Below are positions 9,382-18,913 of a DNA stretch of 64,000 bases, in pieces. A program made the translations under genes and the position numbers. Below the pieces are notes generated by a model that saw only the letters and a program-made list of their open reading frames with translations, searched no databases and had not been told where the DNA came from. Numbering within the stretch: the first letter of the stretch is position 1; every line of letters begins with the position of its first letter. The stretch comes from PALSA-693 sp963780345. Lineage in GTDB: Bacteria > Actinomycetota > Acidimicrobiia > Acidimicrobiales > Palsa-688. The DNA lies in NCBI GenBank assembly GCA_963780345.1, contig CAWABU010000007.1:1-64000 (forward strand), given 5' to 3'.

Positions 9382-10254
9382 ATGGTTGGCGGCGTGCCCC
9401 CAGGACGTCAAGGACCTGAAGCAACCGGAGCGACACATGGCTATGTACTTGGCTCCAGCGATCCCGAGCGACAGCGCCTTGTGCGGCAAGCGGAGGGCAT
9501 TGCCGCTGAGGCCTCTTGGCTGCTCGACCGGGTAGGCGTTGAGCGGGGCCGCCGGGCCGTCGACGTTGGGTGCGGCCCGATCGGGATCTTGGACCTCCTC
9601 TGCGACCGCGTCGGGGTCTCCGGTGAGACGGTGGGTGTTGACAACGACGCCCGGATGATCGCCATGGCCCGGGAAGTTGCCGCCGAACTCAACCTCACGA
9701 ACCTCACACTGGTCCAAGCAGAGGCAGCGGACACGGGGCTGAAGCCAGCATCGTTCGACATTGCCCACGCCCGGCTCCTGCTCGTCAACGTGTCCAACCC
9801 AGAGCGGGTGGTAACCGAACTGTCGACATTGGTTCGTCCGGGGGGAGTCGTCACTCTCGAGGAGGTCGACTGGGTCTCCTGGGTCTGCGAGCCTCCCCAT
9901 GACGCCTGGGACCGCCTCCGCGACGCCCTCCGCGAGTTCCGCGCCCGACGCGGTCTCGACGTCCACATGGGCAGGCGCCTACCCGCGCTGTTGCGCGGCG
10001 CCGGGCTCGACGAGGTTGGCTTCCGGGCTGTTTGTCCCACCTACGTCCACGGCGACGACGACAACCACAATCACCTCCTCCTCGTCAGCTTCGCCAAGCT
10101 CCACGGCGCCGAGCTGGTGGCAGATGGGCTGGTGCCAGCCGACGAGCTTGCCAACCTGGTGAACGCCTTGGAGGCCCATCTCGCGGATCCGGCCACGATC
10201 ACCCTCTACACCCTGCTGTGCCAGGCCTGGGCTCGGCGGCCATCACAGACCTAA
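9382..10254 (+). CDS. Class I SAM-dependent methyltransferase
   Basis: 290 residues. Motif I is VDVGCGPIGILDLL (about 58-71), followed by the acidic SAM-ribose motif VGVDNDARMIAMAR, then ASFDIAHARLLLVNV and LVRPGGVVTLEEVDW as motifs IV and V. This matches the UbiE/Methyltransf_25 type. The substrate cannot be read from sequence. The first 20 residues look unstructured, so a later start is possible. It stands alone with no clear operon partner. Confidence 0.8.
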   Translation: MVGGVPPGRQGPEATGATHGYVLGSSDPERQRLVRQAEGIAAEASWLLDRVGVERGRRAVDVGCGPIGILDLLCDRVGVSGETVGVDNDARMIAMAREVAAELNLTNLTLVQAEAADTGLKPASFDIAHARLLLVNVSNPERVVTELSTLVRPGGVVTLEEVDWVSWVCEPPHDAWDRLRDALREFRARRGLDVHMGRRLPALLRGAGLDEVGFRAVCPTYVHGDDDNHNHLLLVSFAKLHGAELVADGLVPADELANLVNALEAHLADPATITLYTLLCQAWARRPSQT

Positions 10255-10479
10255 TTCATGGCATCTTTGCGCGAGCCGATATCGGGTCACGTCCGCCCGC
10301 GCCCCCGCCCCGCTTGCCCTCATGGACGGTGGCGGCACGACCCGACCGTTGCTCGCCCGGCAGGCCGCCACTCGGCAGTTCTGGCGCGGTGTTGCGGCGC
10401 CCCGATCGGATCTTCTGGGCCATCGCTCCCGCGTCGGCCTCGCTCGCTAGTCATCTCCTGGAGTCGTTGTAGGTCCTGC

Positions 10480-10745
10480 TCTTCGATGGCGATGTTGTCG
10501 CATACGGACACGCCGGCGGTCTGATCGGCGAGTCGGAGCGTGCCGCTGGGGTAGGTGACCGATTCGATCAGGCGCAGCCCGGCAGGCACGGCCCCGTCGG
10601 CGAACACCCGCCGTGCCGCTCCCGAGCAGCAGCGGGTACAGCCACAGGTTCAGCCGATCGACGAGGTCGAAGCGCAACAGTGACTGCACGAAATAGAGGC
10701 TGCCGGTGACGTTGTCGTGGCGCTCATTCATGGCAGTGATGCCCC
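10480..10745 (-). pseudogene. RibD/dihydrofolate-reductase-family fragment
   Basis: Two minus-strand frames together give the C-terminal half of a RibD-like reductase: FVQSLLRFDLVDRLNLWLYP, LLLGSG, then in another frame FADGAVPAGLRLIESVTYPSGTL. The N-terminal half is missing, so this is a decayed remnant in the element cargo. Confidence 0.6.
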
Positions 10746-10973
10746 TTTACCAGGGTCCAGCCGCTCGCTCGGTCGTAAAGGTCCAATAAGTCCGCGACGT
10801 CGGCCTATTCCACTGACCCACCTCCTTACTGGCTCTCCAAAGGTCTTTCTACGTTGAGAGTCCGGAGAGAATCGAGTTGATTGACCTCGGGAAGATCGTG
10901 ATCCGGAGCCGGCGTCGTGCCGGCCGAGCTGCTACCCCCAGCGTTCCACCTTCCCGGCCCGTAGGCCTTGGCT

Positions 10974-11684
10974 TCAGCCGAACACGTCTTCCGGCTTGAC
11001 GCCTGCCTCTACCGCCAGACGCCGAAGCTGCTCGAGGGCGCGCACCCGGGCCGGTTCGATGCTGCCGATCGGGATATCCAGGGCCTCGCTGATGTCCCGA
11101 TTACTCAGGGGGGAGTCGGCGGCCAGGAGACGCAGCAGGGTCTGCGACGGGGTGGCAAGCTGTTCGATCAGTTTGTTGACCAGGACGGCTCGCTCCTGGG
11201 CCGTGATCGTGGGCTGGGGCGGTCGCAGCGCAACAGGGTCGGGCAGCAGGTCAAAGTCGCCGCCGGTTTGGGGGGATGTCAAGCGCAGTGCCCGGAGCGA
11301 TTCGCGACGGGCCGCCGTGGCCAGCCAGGCGCCAACCCGTTCGGGCTGTGCGATCCGATGCAAGTTCTCGACCAGTCGGAGCCACGTCGTCTGAGAGACA
11401 TTGGCGGCGGCGGATGGGTCCAGCCGGTGAGCGCGAGCGATTGCCCACACGGTGGGCCCGAATCGGTCCACGATGGCGTCCCATCCCGCCTGGTCGCCAG
11501 CCTCGGCGTCCGTGACAAATGCCGCGACCTCTGAGCGGTCCTGGCTGGTTGGGCTGTGAGCGGGTTTAGTCACCGGCCCAGGGAGGTTGTCATCGACATG
11601 GGTCACGGCGGGCACGAGAGGAGCCGTCGTGATCCACGAACCGTGGGACCGGTTGGCCGCTCGTACTGCCCAGTTTTCACTCAT
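10974..11684 (-). CDS. ECF-type RNA polymerase sigma factor
   Basis: 236 residues. Region 2 is visible at about 58-130 (DAEAGDQAGWDAIVDRFGPT, then NVSQTTWLRLVENL and VGAWLATAARRESLR). Region 4 follows at about 165-230 with LSNRDISEALDIPIGSIEPARV. A 50-residue unstructured leader precedes region 2. It would redirect RNA polymerase to a small promoter set. No zinc-finger anti-sigma gene is adjacent; the divergent neighbour is a HATPase protein that could be part of its control, which is inference. Confidence 0.8.
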   Translation of the reverse strand: MSENWAVRAANRSHGSWITTAPLVPAVTHVDDNLPGPVTKPAHSPTSQDRSEVAAFVTDAEAGDQAGWDAIVDRFGPTVWAIARAHRLDPSAAANVSQTTWLRLVENLHRIAQPERVGAWLATAARRESLRALRLTSPQTGGDFDLLPDPVALRPPQPTITAQERAVLVNKLIEQLATPSQTLLRLLAADSPLSNRDISEALDIPIGSIEPARVRALEQLRRLAVEAGVKPEDVFG

Positions 11685-12020
11685 GACTGGCTAACCCCTC
11701 CGTGACTGCCGACGTCAGCGATTCAACAGCGGCCACGCCTATCAGTCTCCCAGGGACCCAACAACTCCTCATCAACTGCTACCGGGCCGATCCCCCGACG
11801 TCCAGAGGTGGCGTTGCGAAGGACATCCCCGGCCATGGTGTCGCGATGGTCGGTGGAGCCGTTTTTCCCCCGCCGCCCACTCAGCCCTGGTCAGGGATAC
11901 TGCTGGCCACCCGAGCAGGTGCGGAGCTGGAAGTTCCCTGCCCTTGCCAGGTTGACGACGATTGCCATGGTCGAAAGTCGGGAATAAGAGAAACGGAAGG
12001 TGAGCCGCGAAGGGTCAACG

Positions 12021-12493
12021 TTGGAAGTGAGCGTGCGTGTGCAGTTGGCGTCGGGCCTGAGGTGCTCGCCGCGGCGCGGACCGTGGTGCGTTTGGTGTTG
12101 GACCTGTGGGACTGCGATGACCCGGATGACGCTCTAGCGTTGCTGACCGGTGAGGTTGTAACGAACGCGGTGCGTCATGGGGCCGGGGTGCTGGCCACGC
12201 ATGTCGACCTGTCCTTGCTCGACGGCGTCTTGCAGGTCGCGGCGGAGGTCTCGACCTCGGCCCGACCCGTCCCGAGGACCACTCCTGCCGATGCCGTCGG
12301 CGGCAGGGGTCTGCTGCTGGTCGAGGCGCTCGCCGCCCGGTGGGGATCGACCCCGACGGATCGGGGCAAGGTGGTGTGGTTCGAATTCCCCGTCCGCCGC
12401 CCGGGAACAGGCGGCAACAGCGGTCCCGGCGGCGACGGCGCCCGATCCCGCAGCCCTGATGAGCGAGCCGCTGAGGCCCGATCGGTTGGCTGA
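12021..12493 (+). pseudogene. HATPase_c anti-sigma-factor kinase-like protein (RsbW type), probable frameshift
   Basis: About 157 residues. The GHKL ATPase signatures are present: N-box LLTGEVVTNAVRHGAG, then a G1 box ADAVGGRGLLLVEALAARWG and the C-terminal GKVVWFEFPV. The natural start LEVSVRVQLASG is in a different frame from PEVLAAARTVV, implying one missing base near 12057. An in-frame open stretch reaches back to 11702 but reads as non-coding. RsbW-like proteins bind sigma factors and phosphorylate STAS antagonists. A STAS protein lies at 22295-22867 and two sigma factors are on the same element. Confidence 0.65.
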
Positions 12494-12777
12494 GTTTGTC
12501 GCCGAGCTTTCCGACGGTCACCGGTGGTCGCTGCTCAGAGCGCAAGGCTGGGACGGACTTCGCCCAGCGGCTGAGCGATATCATCGTCGAGCTGCCGCCT
12601 CGGCGACGGCAGGCGCTGATCATGTTGCTGTTCGCCCTGATCTACGAGCAGCTCACGCCCGACGACGCCGAGGCGTGGCTCGACGACCACGACGTCGACA
12701 GCGCTGACGGCATCGAGGCGATGATCTCCTGGCTGCGCCAATTCCGTTCGCCCCAGCCGCCGCCAGACCTGACCTGA
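12459..12777 (+). pseudogene. Hypothetical protein, frameshifted
   Basis: ATG at 12459 overlaps the end of the HATPase gene and opens MSEPLRPDRLAEFVAELSDG. After one extra base near 12545 the frame continues as DFAQRLSDIIVELPPRRRQA, then ALIMLLFALIYEQLTPDDAE and DSADGIEAMISWLRQFR. Repaired length is about 105 residues, mostly helical. The overlap suggests cotranscription with the HATPase gene. Family not recognised. Confidence 0.5.
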
Positions 12778-12972
12778 GCTACTTTGATCCGCCGGGCGTT
12801 CATCGGGCGGTCTCCGTCATCCGGCTGTCGTCGGCGTCGACAGCTGCGAGGTAGCCGGCCCGACCCGGGCTCTCCCTTCCTGACGTCTCATGGCGATCGG
12901 GCTGCGGGGCAACGGGTTGGATTTGTGTCAAGGCTATGGCCGTCACCAGCCGTCGATCCCGGATCGTATGCC

Positions 12973-13110
12973 GGTGAAGGGCTGTTGGTCGAAGACGATG
13001 CCGGGGATGCGCTGCTGGTCGAAGACCTTCTCGACGCAGCGGGTGCAGGGCTGACCACGGTCAGAGTTTCGTCTCTGAGCGAGGTGACGGGCGCCCTGTC
13101 GAGGCGGACG
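12973..13110 (+). pseudogene. Response-regulator receiver domain fragment
   Basis: The segment reads LLVEDDAGDALLVEDLLDAA and then RVSSLSEVTGAL, the first third of a two-component receiver domain including the acidic pocket (EDD). The phosphorylation Asp and the rest are absent. It is a remnant near the HATPase gene. Confidence 0.55.
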
Positions 13111-13381
13111 GTGTGCATGGAAACCCACGCGCCCGACTCGGTGCTCCACGGACAATACGCCCGGTGGTGCTCTCGCTTCACGCCGGCCTTTCAATGCGGC
13201 ATCCACCCGGCGGGTGGTCCGCTCCGAACCCGCATAGCCGACCGCCACCGGGGCGGTCGGCGTCACGGTGACCGACGGCGCACCCGTTCGGCCTGATGCA
13301 GTCGGGGAGGGACCGATGCTTTGTCCGGCTGTTGGGACGTCGTTGGGTTGATGGGGGACCGGGGGGCGCTACGGTCGCCCC

Positions 13382-13603
13382 GTGGCCGTCCTGGCATTCC
13401 TGATCATTGGGAAGGCAGTGGCGATTTGGGCCGTCCTCGGTGGGCTCACGCTAGCCCTGTGGCATTGGGTGCGCACCAAGCAGGACGCCCACGTCGCCGA
13501 TAGCAACGACGGCCACAATGCGCACCAAGGACCCACCCTACAAATAGGACCACGGATCGGTTGTTATATCAGAGCCGTCGAGTGGCCCGAGTCGGACGGC
13601 TAG
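13382..13603 (+). CDS. Possible small single-pass membrane protein
   Basis: 73 residues from a GTG start. Residues 2-27 (AVLAFLIIGKAVAIWAVLGG) form one hydrophobic segment, followed by a basic HWVRTKQDAH stretch that fits the positive-inside rule. No family recognised, and the C-terminal third has weak coding character. Confidence 0.35.
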   Translation: MAVLAFLIIGKAVAIWAVLGGLTLALWHWVRTKQDAHVADSNDGHNAHQGPTLQIGPRIGCYIRAVEWPESDG

Positions 13604-13619
13604 GATCTCCTTCGTCCGT

Positions 13620-13994
13620 TTCTCGGATCTGACCTATTTCGAGGAGATCGGCGAACACGAGCGGGGCGTCGAGGATCTCCGAACGCAGGTAGTCGCCAGG
13701 TAACCGTCGACGCCCGGAAAGGAGAACACCGCCTGGCCCGAGGGCTGCCAGTGTTCATGGCCAACGCGGCCAGGCAAAGGCCGGCCGGCCATCCCTCGGT
13801 GCGCTCCACCAGGTCGCGGAGCTCGTCGCGACCTTTGAGCCACTCCTCCGCGTCCTCGGCGGTACGCCGGGGCTGGTAGGGGCAACCCGTTCAGCCAAGG
13901 TCGGTCGTCGTTGGCGTCTTATCCACGCGTTGAGCACCAAGGTGGCCCCAACCCAGATGAGAAGACTGACGACGATCAGGAGCGCCGACGACAC
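13620..13994 (-). pseudogene. Small membrane protein start joined to a LuxR/MalT-like fragment
   Basis: The ATG at 13994 opens MSSALLIVVSLLIWVGATLV and a basic linker. In shifted frames this runs into AEDAEEWLKGRDELRDLVER, TEGWPAGLCLAALAMN and FPGVDGYLATYLRSEILDAP. The latter pieces are typical of the ATPase region of MalT-like LuxR regulators (WPAGL-x-LAAL). At least two frameshifts are needed, so this is a decayed composite. Confidence 0.5.
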
Positions 13995-14048
13995 AACTGG
14001 AGGCTATCGGGTGTGGCTGGGATTGCCCCGGTCCGCCGGACAGATTGA

Positions 14049-14275
14049 TTATGCCGCTTGAGTAGCGGCGGGTTGGTGGATCTTCTCGTAGTTGGCGGGG
14101 CTGATGCCGCCGAGACTGGAGTGACGGCGCCGAAGGTTGTACCGGCCTTCCATCCAGGTGACCGTTTCGGACCGCAGCCCGCCGATGCTGGCCCACGAGC
14201 GGCCTCGATCATCTCGAGGGTTCCTTGTTGGAACCCCCACCGTTGCGACCCCACCCACTGACCGAGCCGGTATCC
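14049..14275 (-). mobile_element. IS3-family transposase (orfB) C-terminal remnant
   Basis: The tail reads TVTWMEGRYNLRRRHSSLGG and ISPANYEKIH, the conserved end of IS3-type integrase-core transposases. Upstream sequence in another frame (GTLEMIEAARGP) continues the match. Only the last quarter of the gene remains. Confidence 0.7.
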
Positions 14276-14335
14276 GTTGTCTCTCGATGAGTTGAGCGCG
14301 GCCCACCGGTCTCTCGGCTTTGTGACCGCGGTGAG

Positions 14336-14482
14336 TCACTTGGCGGAGGTGCCGTCCTCGGCGGGAGGCGTGTGTGGTTCGAGGTTACCCCGTAGGTCTC
14401 GGATCTCCTCGTCGGTCCACCCTGGCGCCATTGTGGCGGCCGATGAGCGGCGGAACAGGTTGCGAAGCGACCTGAGCAGCAT
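14336..14482 (-). CDS. Short ORF of unknown function
   Basis: 48 residues (MLLRSLRNLFRRSSAATMAP, then GWTDEEIRDLRGNLEPHTPP). Codon use fits the genome, but no family is recognised and it may be a gene fragment. Confidence 0.3.
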   Translation of the reverse strand: MLLRSLRNLFRRSSAATMAPGWTDEEIRDLRGNLEPHTPPAEDGTSAK

Positions 14483-15019
14483 GGGCTCGACGGTAGCGGC
14501 ATTAGTCGGCATCGTGGACCAGCCCCTGTCACGAGGACAGGATGACCTTGACGCTTCCTGCTACCAATCTTCGACACCGCCGCTCTGAGACCAACGTCGA
14601 TTCGAAATCCTTTGATTAGCCCCGGAACCTCCTCAACCCGAACCTACGTTGAGATGGGTGGATGGTTTCTGGGGTGGAGATTGACGCGGACCGGCCTGAC
14701 CTCACGGAGCGACCATACGGATGGAGAAGCGTGTCCCCTCGACGACAGGGCTGGTGCGGTGCCACCGGAGCGGAGCGCAAAGTCGGCGACTGCCCCGCTC
14801 GACGGTCGGCCCAATACGGGATCGCACGGAGGCAGGCGTCCTGTGCTATTGTATGGTGTCTCAGTGTATTTTTACCCAATAATTATCGTTATCCGTACCA
14901 AAGCACCCAGCGTTCTTTCTGTCCCGACGTCTTCGAAAGCCGCCACCGCTTCTTGATACAACTGGGAAGCCGTTGCGTTCGAGGCCCGGAAGTGGTCTAG
15001 CCGAGCGCCCTTCTCTGGG
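14483..15019. other. Lower-GC intergenic stretch without recognised genes
   Basis: No supported gene. From about 14850 the sequence becomes visibly AT-richer than its surroundings, continuous with the hypothetical ORF to the right. This suggests foreign or degraded DNA. Confidence 0.4.
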
Positions 15020-15636
15020 TCATCTATCCAGGACTCTGGCCGTCTGGGTAATCGAGCGGCTCATTCGACGGACAGTCATTGCGGTAGTGGTAGTTCGAAT
15101 GGTTTTACTTTCCGACTCGATTCCCGTTGTCGCACCGCGCCGCAACCGTACGTAAGGAGCGGTCGCACGTGGCTTCGCACATTCAATGGACAATCGGTAG
15201 GCAGTTTGCTCTACCGTCGGCCATGCTCGAATCAGGTGAGTAAGGTCTGCGTTGGCGGCGTCCTCCATCAAGAGCCAGATCGACTTGAAGGTCGGATCTA
15301 GTGTGGCGACGTCTGTGGCGATTGTGTCAGGGCAAAAAGTCTCGCCCCCGTGCTCGCGGACTTTCACGAGAAGGTTGCGATTCTCTCGACCGCTGCGTTC
15401 CTGCTTGTCTACCTTCTTCTTGATAATAGCGATTAGTTCAGGCGTGTGACCTTCTAGCTCGGTTACCTGCACATAGCGATGCTCGATTGCGTCCGGGTTG
15501 ATGGGGCTTATGTTGACAGCGTGGACGTCGACACCTGGTAAACCGCCGTAAAGGCTCTCGCCGGGTTGAATGAAGTAGAAGATCCTGTGCGCTGCCTCAA
15601 GCGGAAGGAAGAACCCACCCCGGCAAGCAACTCTTT
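15020..15636 (-). pseudogene. Hypothetical protein fragment in AT-richer DNA
   Basis: One minus-strand frame is open from about 15636. It reads like real protein: CRGGFFLPLEAAHRIFYFIQ, PGESLYGGLPGVDVHAVNIS, then RYVQVTELEGHTPELIAIIK and DPTFKSIWLLMEDAANADL. Coding character fades after about residue 155. No good start codon with a ribosome site is found: the frame begins right after a stop, and GTG at 15472 falls inside the conserved-looking part. It is probably truncated at both ends. Base composition is lower in GC than the flanks. Family not recognised. Confidence 0.4.
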
Positions 15637-16405
15637 CTCACCCTGAACCGATCCGACCAGCTAACCGTGTCGAATCCCAACTTGTCGAGAGGTTGTTGGA
15701 AACCTTAAATAGCCGTCGTCGGTCGACAATAGATGTCATCCGGCCAGTCTGTCGCTTCCACGCCATACTCTTAGCACGACGGGACGGTGGGGATGCTCGG
15801 CTTTCGAGGACCCATTCGACGCCGGTGGCCGGGCGACGACGCTTAGAGCAGAATCTCGGCTGGTGTCTGCCGTCGATCCTCTGCCTGGATCAGACCAAGC
15901 GGGCTGAGGGGGTCACGGGACGCGGCGCCGAGCCGACAACGAATCGAACCTCCGAGCTGGCTCTCATTGCGCTGCGACCATGCCGGGCCCATCGGCCAAT
16001 CAGTACTCAGCCAGCCGTCCTCGTCCGCTCTCGGGGCTCGGGGGAACCTAGGCTCATCGACGCCAAGCGGAACTAGCGGGGAGCCGGTTCAACAGATCCA
16101 ACGTCACCTTGGAGGTGGACGAACTGGATCTGGCGGGCCGTTCCGGGTGAAGCGTAGTGGTACGCGGCGCCGCTCATGAGCTGAGCCCAAAGCAGACTCC
16201 GACCGAGACCAGCGGCGCGGTGCCGTGGGCGCCCGGCGAGCGAGTTCACATGGTGCGGATCGTCGCCGACCAGATCACCGGCCGGCGGGTCCGCCCCGGA
16301 GAACTGCCGCCGGCCACCGATCTCCGCGGCTTCCTGTAAAGCCGCGTCGGCCGACGCGCTCATCGGTGGACATCTGGCCTGAGACCACCGACCGGGAGGT
16401 TGGCC
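15637..16405. other. Non-coding or degraded region
   Basis: No gene can be supported in either strand. Short frames around 16160-16340 end in ADQITGRRVRPGELPPATDL, which may be the tail of a lost gene, but no family is recognisable. Confidence 0.35.
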
Positions 16406-16590
16406 ATGGAATCGCTCGTGCATTACGAGCCGGGATCAAAGGCGTCGAAGGAGATCGCCGACCCTGCGATCGAGGTGGCCACCGACGCCATCGTGCGCCT
16501 GGATACACCACTATCCGCGGGGTGCCCTGCACATCTGGAAGTCTCCACTTTGGCCCCGCTCCGTTCACCATCAGCCCCGGAACCGGTGAG
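16406..16590 (+). pseudogene. Zinc-type alcohol dehydrogenase N-terminal fragment
   Basis: After a GGGAGG ribosome site the ATG opens MESLVHYEPGSKASKEIADP and then TDAIVRLDT, which matches the N-terminus of zinc-dependent alcohol dehydrogenases. The frame then slips and the catalytic domain is gone. The hsp20 promoter begins about 50 bp later. Confidence 0.6.
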
Positions 16591-16644
16591 GGTGGTCACC
16601 ACCCGGTCACCACCCCATCATCATCCGTAAACGTATCTGGACGA

Positions 16645-16755
16645 TTCTAGAAGTCTGTTGCTAGAGTCATAGATCTATAGTAAGGTGTCAGTAGACGTTC
16701 GAGGCACCACGATCGCAGACCGTCAGCCATTCGAGCGTCAACGAAAGGATCCACC
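16645..16755 (+). promoter_or_regulatory. hsp20 promoter/leader with TTCTAGAA element
   Basis: TTCTAGAA lies at 16645-16652 and CTAGAGT at 16661-16667, followed by an AT-rich stretch ending ATCTATAGTAAGG. A diverged copy of this whole leader is at 24506-24613, and the same core palindrome precedes the regulator gene at 18914. A weak hairpin (16709-16723, stem ACGATC/GACCGT with loop GCA) and a GAAAGGATCC ribosome site precede the ATG. It does not match HspR (HAIR) or CIRCE consensus sequences. Confidence 0.6.
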
Positions 16756-17193
16756 ATGTTGATGCGATTCGAGCCGCTCCGCGACTTCGAGCGGATCACC
16801 GAGGAACTGCTGGGCGAACGTCGAGCTCGCCAGGTCCCCGTGGACGCCTACCGCCGCGGCGACGAGTTCAAGGTCCACTTCGACCTACCCGGCGCCGATC
16901 CCGGCTCCATTGACCTGACCGTCGAGAAGGACGTGCTCACGGTACGAGCCACCCGGACATGGCTGCGAGAGGAAGGCGATGAAGTTCTGGTAGCCGAGCG
17001 AGGCCACGGCAACTTGGCCAGACAGCTCTTCCTCGGAGAGAGCCTGGACCGTGAACACATCAGCGCCATCTACCTCGACGGTGTGCTCACCCTCACCATC
17101 CCTGTGGCCGAACAGGCCAAGCCCCGCAAGGTCGACATCACCCACGTCGGCAGCGTGGCTCAAGCCGTCGAGGCGGCCTCCGTACCCGCCTGA
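16756..17193 (+). CDS. hsp20: Small heat-shock protein, Hsp20/alpha-crystallin family
   Basis: 145 residues. The alpha-crystallin domain spans about 28-130: VPVDAYRRGDEFKVHFDLPG, then IDLTVEKDVLTVRATR, the GNLARQLFLGESLD strand, and YLDGVLTLTIPVAE with its GVLTLTIP signature. A C-terminal extension without a clear IXI motif follows. It is an ATP-independent holdase that keeps unfolding proteins soluble for refolding or Clp degradation. ATG at 16756 is supported by the ribosome site and by conservation of the first codons (MLMRFEP) in the duplicate leader at 24614. It lies upstream of an SPFH gene and the winged-helix regulator, and shares the TTCTAGAA element with the latter. Confidence 0.93.
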   Translation: MLMRFEPLRDFERITEELLGERRARQVPVDAYRRGDEFKVHFDLPGADPGSIDLTVEKDVLTVRATRTWLREEGDEVLVAERGHGNLARQLFLGESLDREHISAIYLDGVLTLTIPVAEQAKPRKVDITHVGSVAQAVEAASVPA

Positions 17194-17855
17194 CCATCCC
17201 CCCGCGGCCACCGACGAAGCGTCACTTCGGCGGTGGCCAGGGCGAGATGCTGGGTCTCATGAAACTTGGCGCCACCGGATCTGGGAGCTTTCAGATCTCA
17301 TTTTGCCTGGACTGCTGATCGTCCCCCAGGAGGACCAGTCCCTTAGAGGTTTTCGACCCTCGGCGGAAGCGGCAGCTAGCAGCCGAGCAGTACAACTTGG
17401 GGGTTTGGATCCTCACCAATCAAATGGGTCACTACCAAGGCGGCCCTGAAGGGCCATCATTGACCGCATGGCGGCTTCGATGAGCAGCGCCAATCTGATA
17501 TTTGTGCGCCCCCGTGTACGAGGCAAAGGATCGAGGATGGGAACGCGAACGGAGAGTGGAACTGTCACGCCTCGAGGAGGATGTTATGGGGACTGCGACG
17601 GCGATCGGTTGGCGATAGGATCGCCACGCGGTGGGGCGGAGAGCCCGTGCTGGCCCGGCGGCGAAATGGGTCGACTCTTCGCCAGGCCCGGATGGTCGTA
17701 GTTCCGGCCGTGGTATCCCATAACCCGTCGGCTCGAGCACCGAGTGTGATGATCGGCTTGAGCGGCTAGTCGAGGCTGTGATGCATCCCGGACTCGCGTG
17801 CAAGAAGTGCACTACCACCGGGAGCCGGTCGGCTCCGGAGATCGAGAGGCAGACC
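17194..17855. other. Gap between hsp20 and SPFH, no supported gene
   Basis: No intact gene is seen. A frame at about 17355-17475 reads RKRQLAAEQYNLGVWILTNQ, which looks protein-like but is short and has no start. An eleven-codon reading frame follows a GAGGAGG site near 17575. The SPFH promoter probably lies in the last 200 bp. Confidence 0.4.
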
Positions 17856-18671
17856 ATGTTCGGATTTCACGTCATCACCCAATACGAGCAGGGGATCGTG
17901 TTCAAGTGGGGCAAACTCCAGCCCAAGGTGCGCCAGGCCGGCCTGGCCTGGATCAACCCGTTCAGTTGGCGGCTGGTCAAGGTCAACATGCAGACGGTGG
18001 TGGCTGGTGTGCCCGCTCAGGAGGCCATCACCCGCGACAACGTCACCCTGACCGTCGACGCCGTCGTCTACTACAAGGTGGTCGACCCCATCAAGGCCGT
18101 CATCAACGTGCAGGACTACCACCAGGCCATTTCGCAGGTGGCCCAAACGTCGTTGCGGTCAGTTATCGGTCACGCCGACATGGACGAGCTGCTCTCCGAA
18201 CGCGAACGAGTCAACGCCGAGCTCAAAGACGTGATCGACCAGCCCACTGAGGGGCCGTGGGGAATCCACATCGAACGGGTCGAGGTCAAAGACGTTGCCC
18301 TGCCCGAGTCCATGAAGCGGTCCATGTCCCGCCAGGCCGAAGCCGAGCGCGAGCGCCGAGCCCGGGTCATCGCCGCCGACGGCGAGTACCAGGCCTCCGA
18401 GAAGCTCTCCCAGGCCGCCCAGGCCATGGCCGCCACCCCCGGCGCCTTGCAGTTGCGCCTCCTCCAAACCGTCGTCGACGTCGCCGCCGAGAAAAACAGC
18501 ACCCTGGTCATGCCGTTCCCGGTCGAACTGCTCCGCTTCTTCGACCAAGCCACCAGGCCCGACACGGCCAACGCCGCCGCCGTTGTCGCTACCCCCGCCG
18601 ACACCGCGCCGGAGCATCCACCCGGCTTCCCCTCTAACATCGGCAACGGATCCCACATCCCGGCCCGCTGA
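17856..18671 (+). CDS. SPFH/Band-7 (slipin-like) protein without N-terminal membrane anchor
   Basis: 271 residues. The Band 7 domain begins at once with FHVITQYEQGIVFKWGKL, then GLAWINPFSW, VVAGVPAQEAITRDNVTLTV and YYKVVDPIKAVINVQDY. It ends in the alanine/glutamate coiled coil typical of SPFH proteins (SRQAEAERERRARVIAADGE) and a short proline-rich tail. ATG at 17856 is preferred over 17778 because homology starts there and GAGAGG precedes it. No transmembrane helix is visible, unlike the second SPFH protein at 32540. SPFH proteins build membrane-associated scaffolds linked to protease control and stress. It lies directly downstream of hsp20. Confidence 0.85.
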   Translation: MFGFHVITQYEQGIVFKWGKLQPKVRQAGLAWINPFSWRLVKVNMQTVVAGVPAQEAITRDNVTLTVDAVVYYKVVDPIKAVINVQDYHQAISQVAQTSLRSVIGHADMDELLSERERVNAELKDVIDQPTEGPWGIHIERVEVKDVALPESMKRSMSRQAEAERERRARVIAADGEYQASEKLSQAAQAMAATPGALQLRLLQTVVDVAAEKNSTLVMPFPVELLRFFDQATRPDTANAAAVVATPADTAPEHPPGFPSNIGNGSHIPAR

Positions 18672-18878
18672 CGACGGTAGAAGAAGCGACCGCGATCGCC
18701 ACCGAACAGCTGACCGCCGTTGCCGTTGAAGGAATGTGGCTTGGTCTCCCCAACCCGGTGCGGTACTGGGTCGCTTCACCGACTTCGGCATCGTTGATCG
18801 AGAACACCGGTGGGTAGAGACCATCGATCACGTCGACCCCTCTCTCCCGGCCGGATGCATGCCCAACTGCTAGCAATA

Positions 18879-18892
18879 TGATTCTAGAATCA
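18879..18892. promoter_or_regulatory. 14-bp perfect palindrome upstream of winged-helix regulator
   Basis: TGATTCTAGAATCA is a perfect palindrome centred 28 bp before the regulator ATG. Its TTCTAGAA core matches the hsp20 leader at 16645 and the duplicate leader at 24506. It is a good candidate operator for the adjacent regulator (autoregulation); this is inference. Confidence 0.6.
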
Positions 18893-18913
18893 GGCGGGCT
18901 AGACTTCTCGGTG

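Noticed and set aside
11702..12020. In-frame N-terminal extension of the HATPase gene to 11702
   Set aside because: It would start 17 bp from the divergent sigma gene, reads as low-complexity noise, and the natural family N-terminus is in another frame near 12021.
16645..16755. HspR (HAIR) or CIRCE operator upstream of hsp20
   Set aside because: Neither CTTGAGT-N7-ACTCAAG nor TTAGCACTC-N9-GAGTGCTAA is present; the visible element is TTCTAGAA/CTAGAGT.
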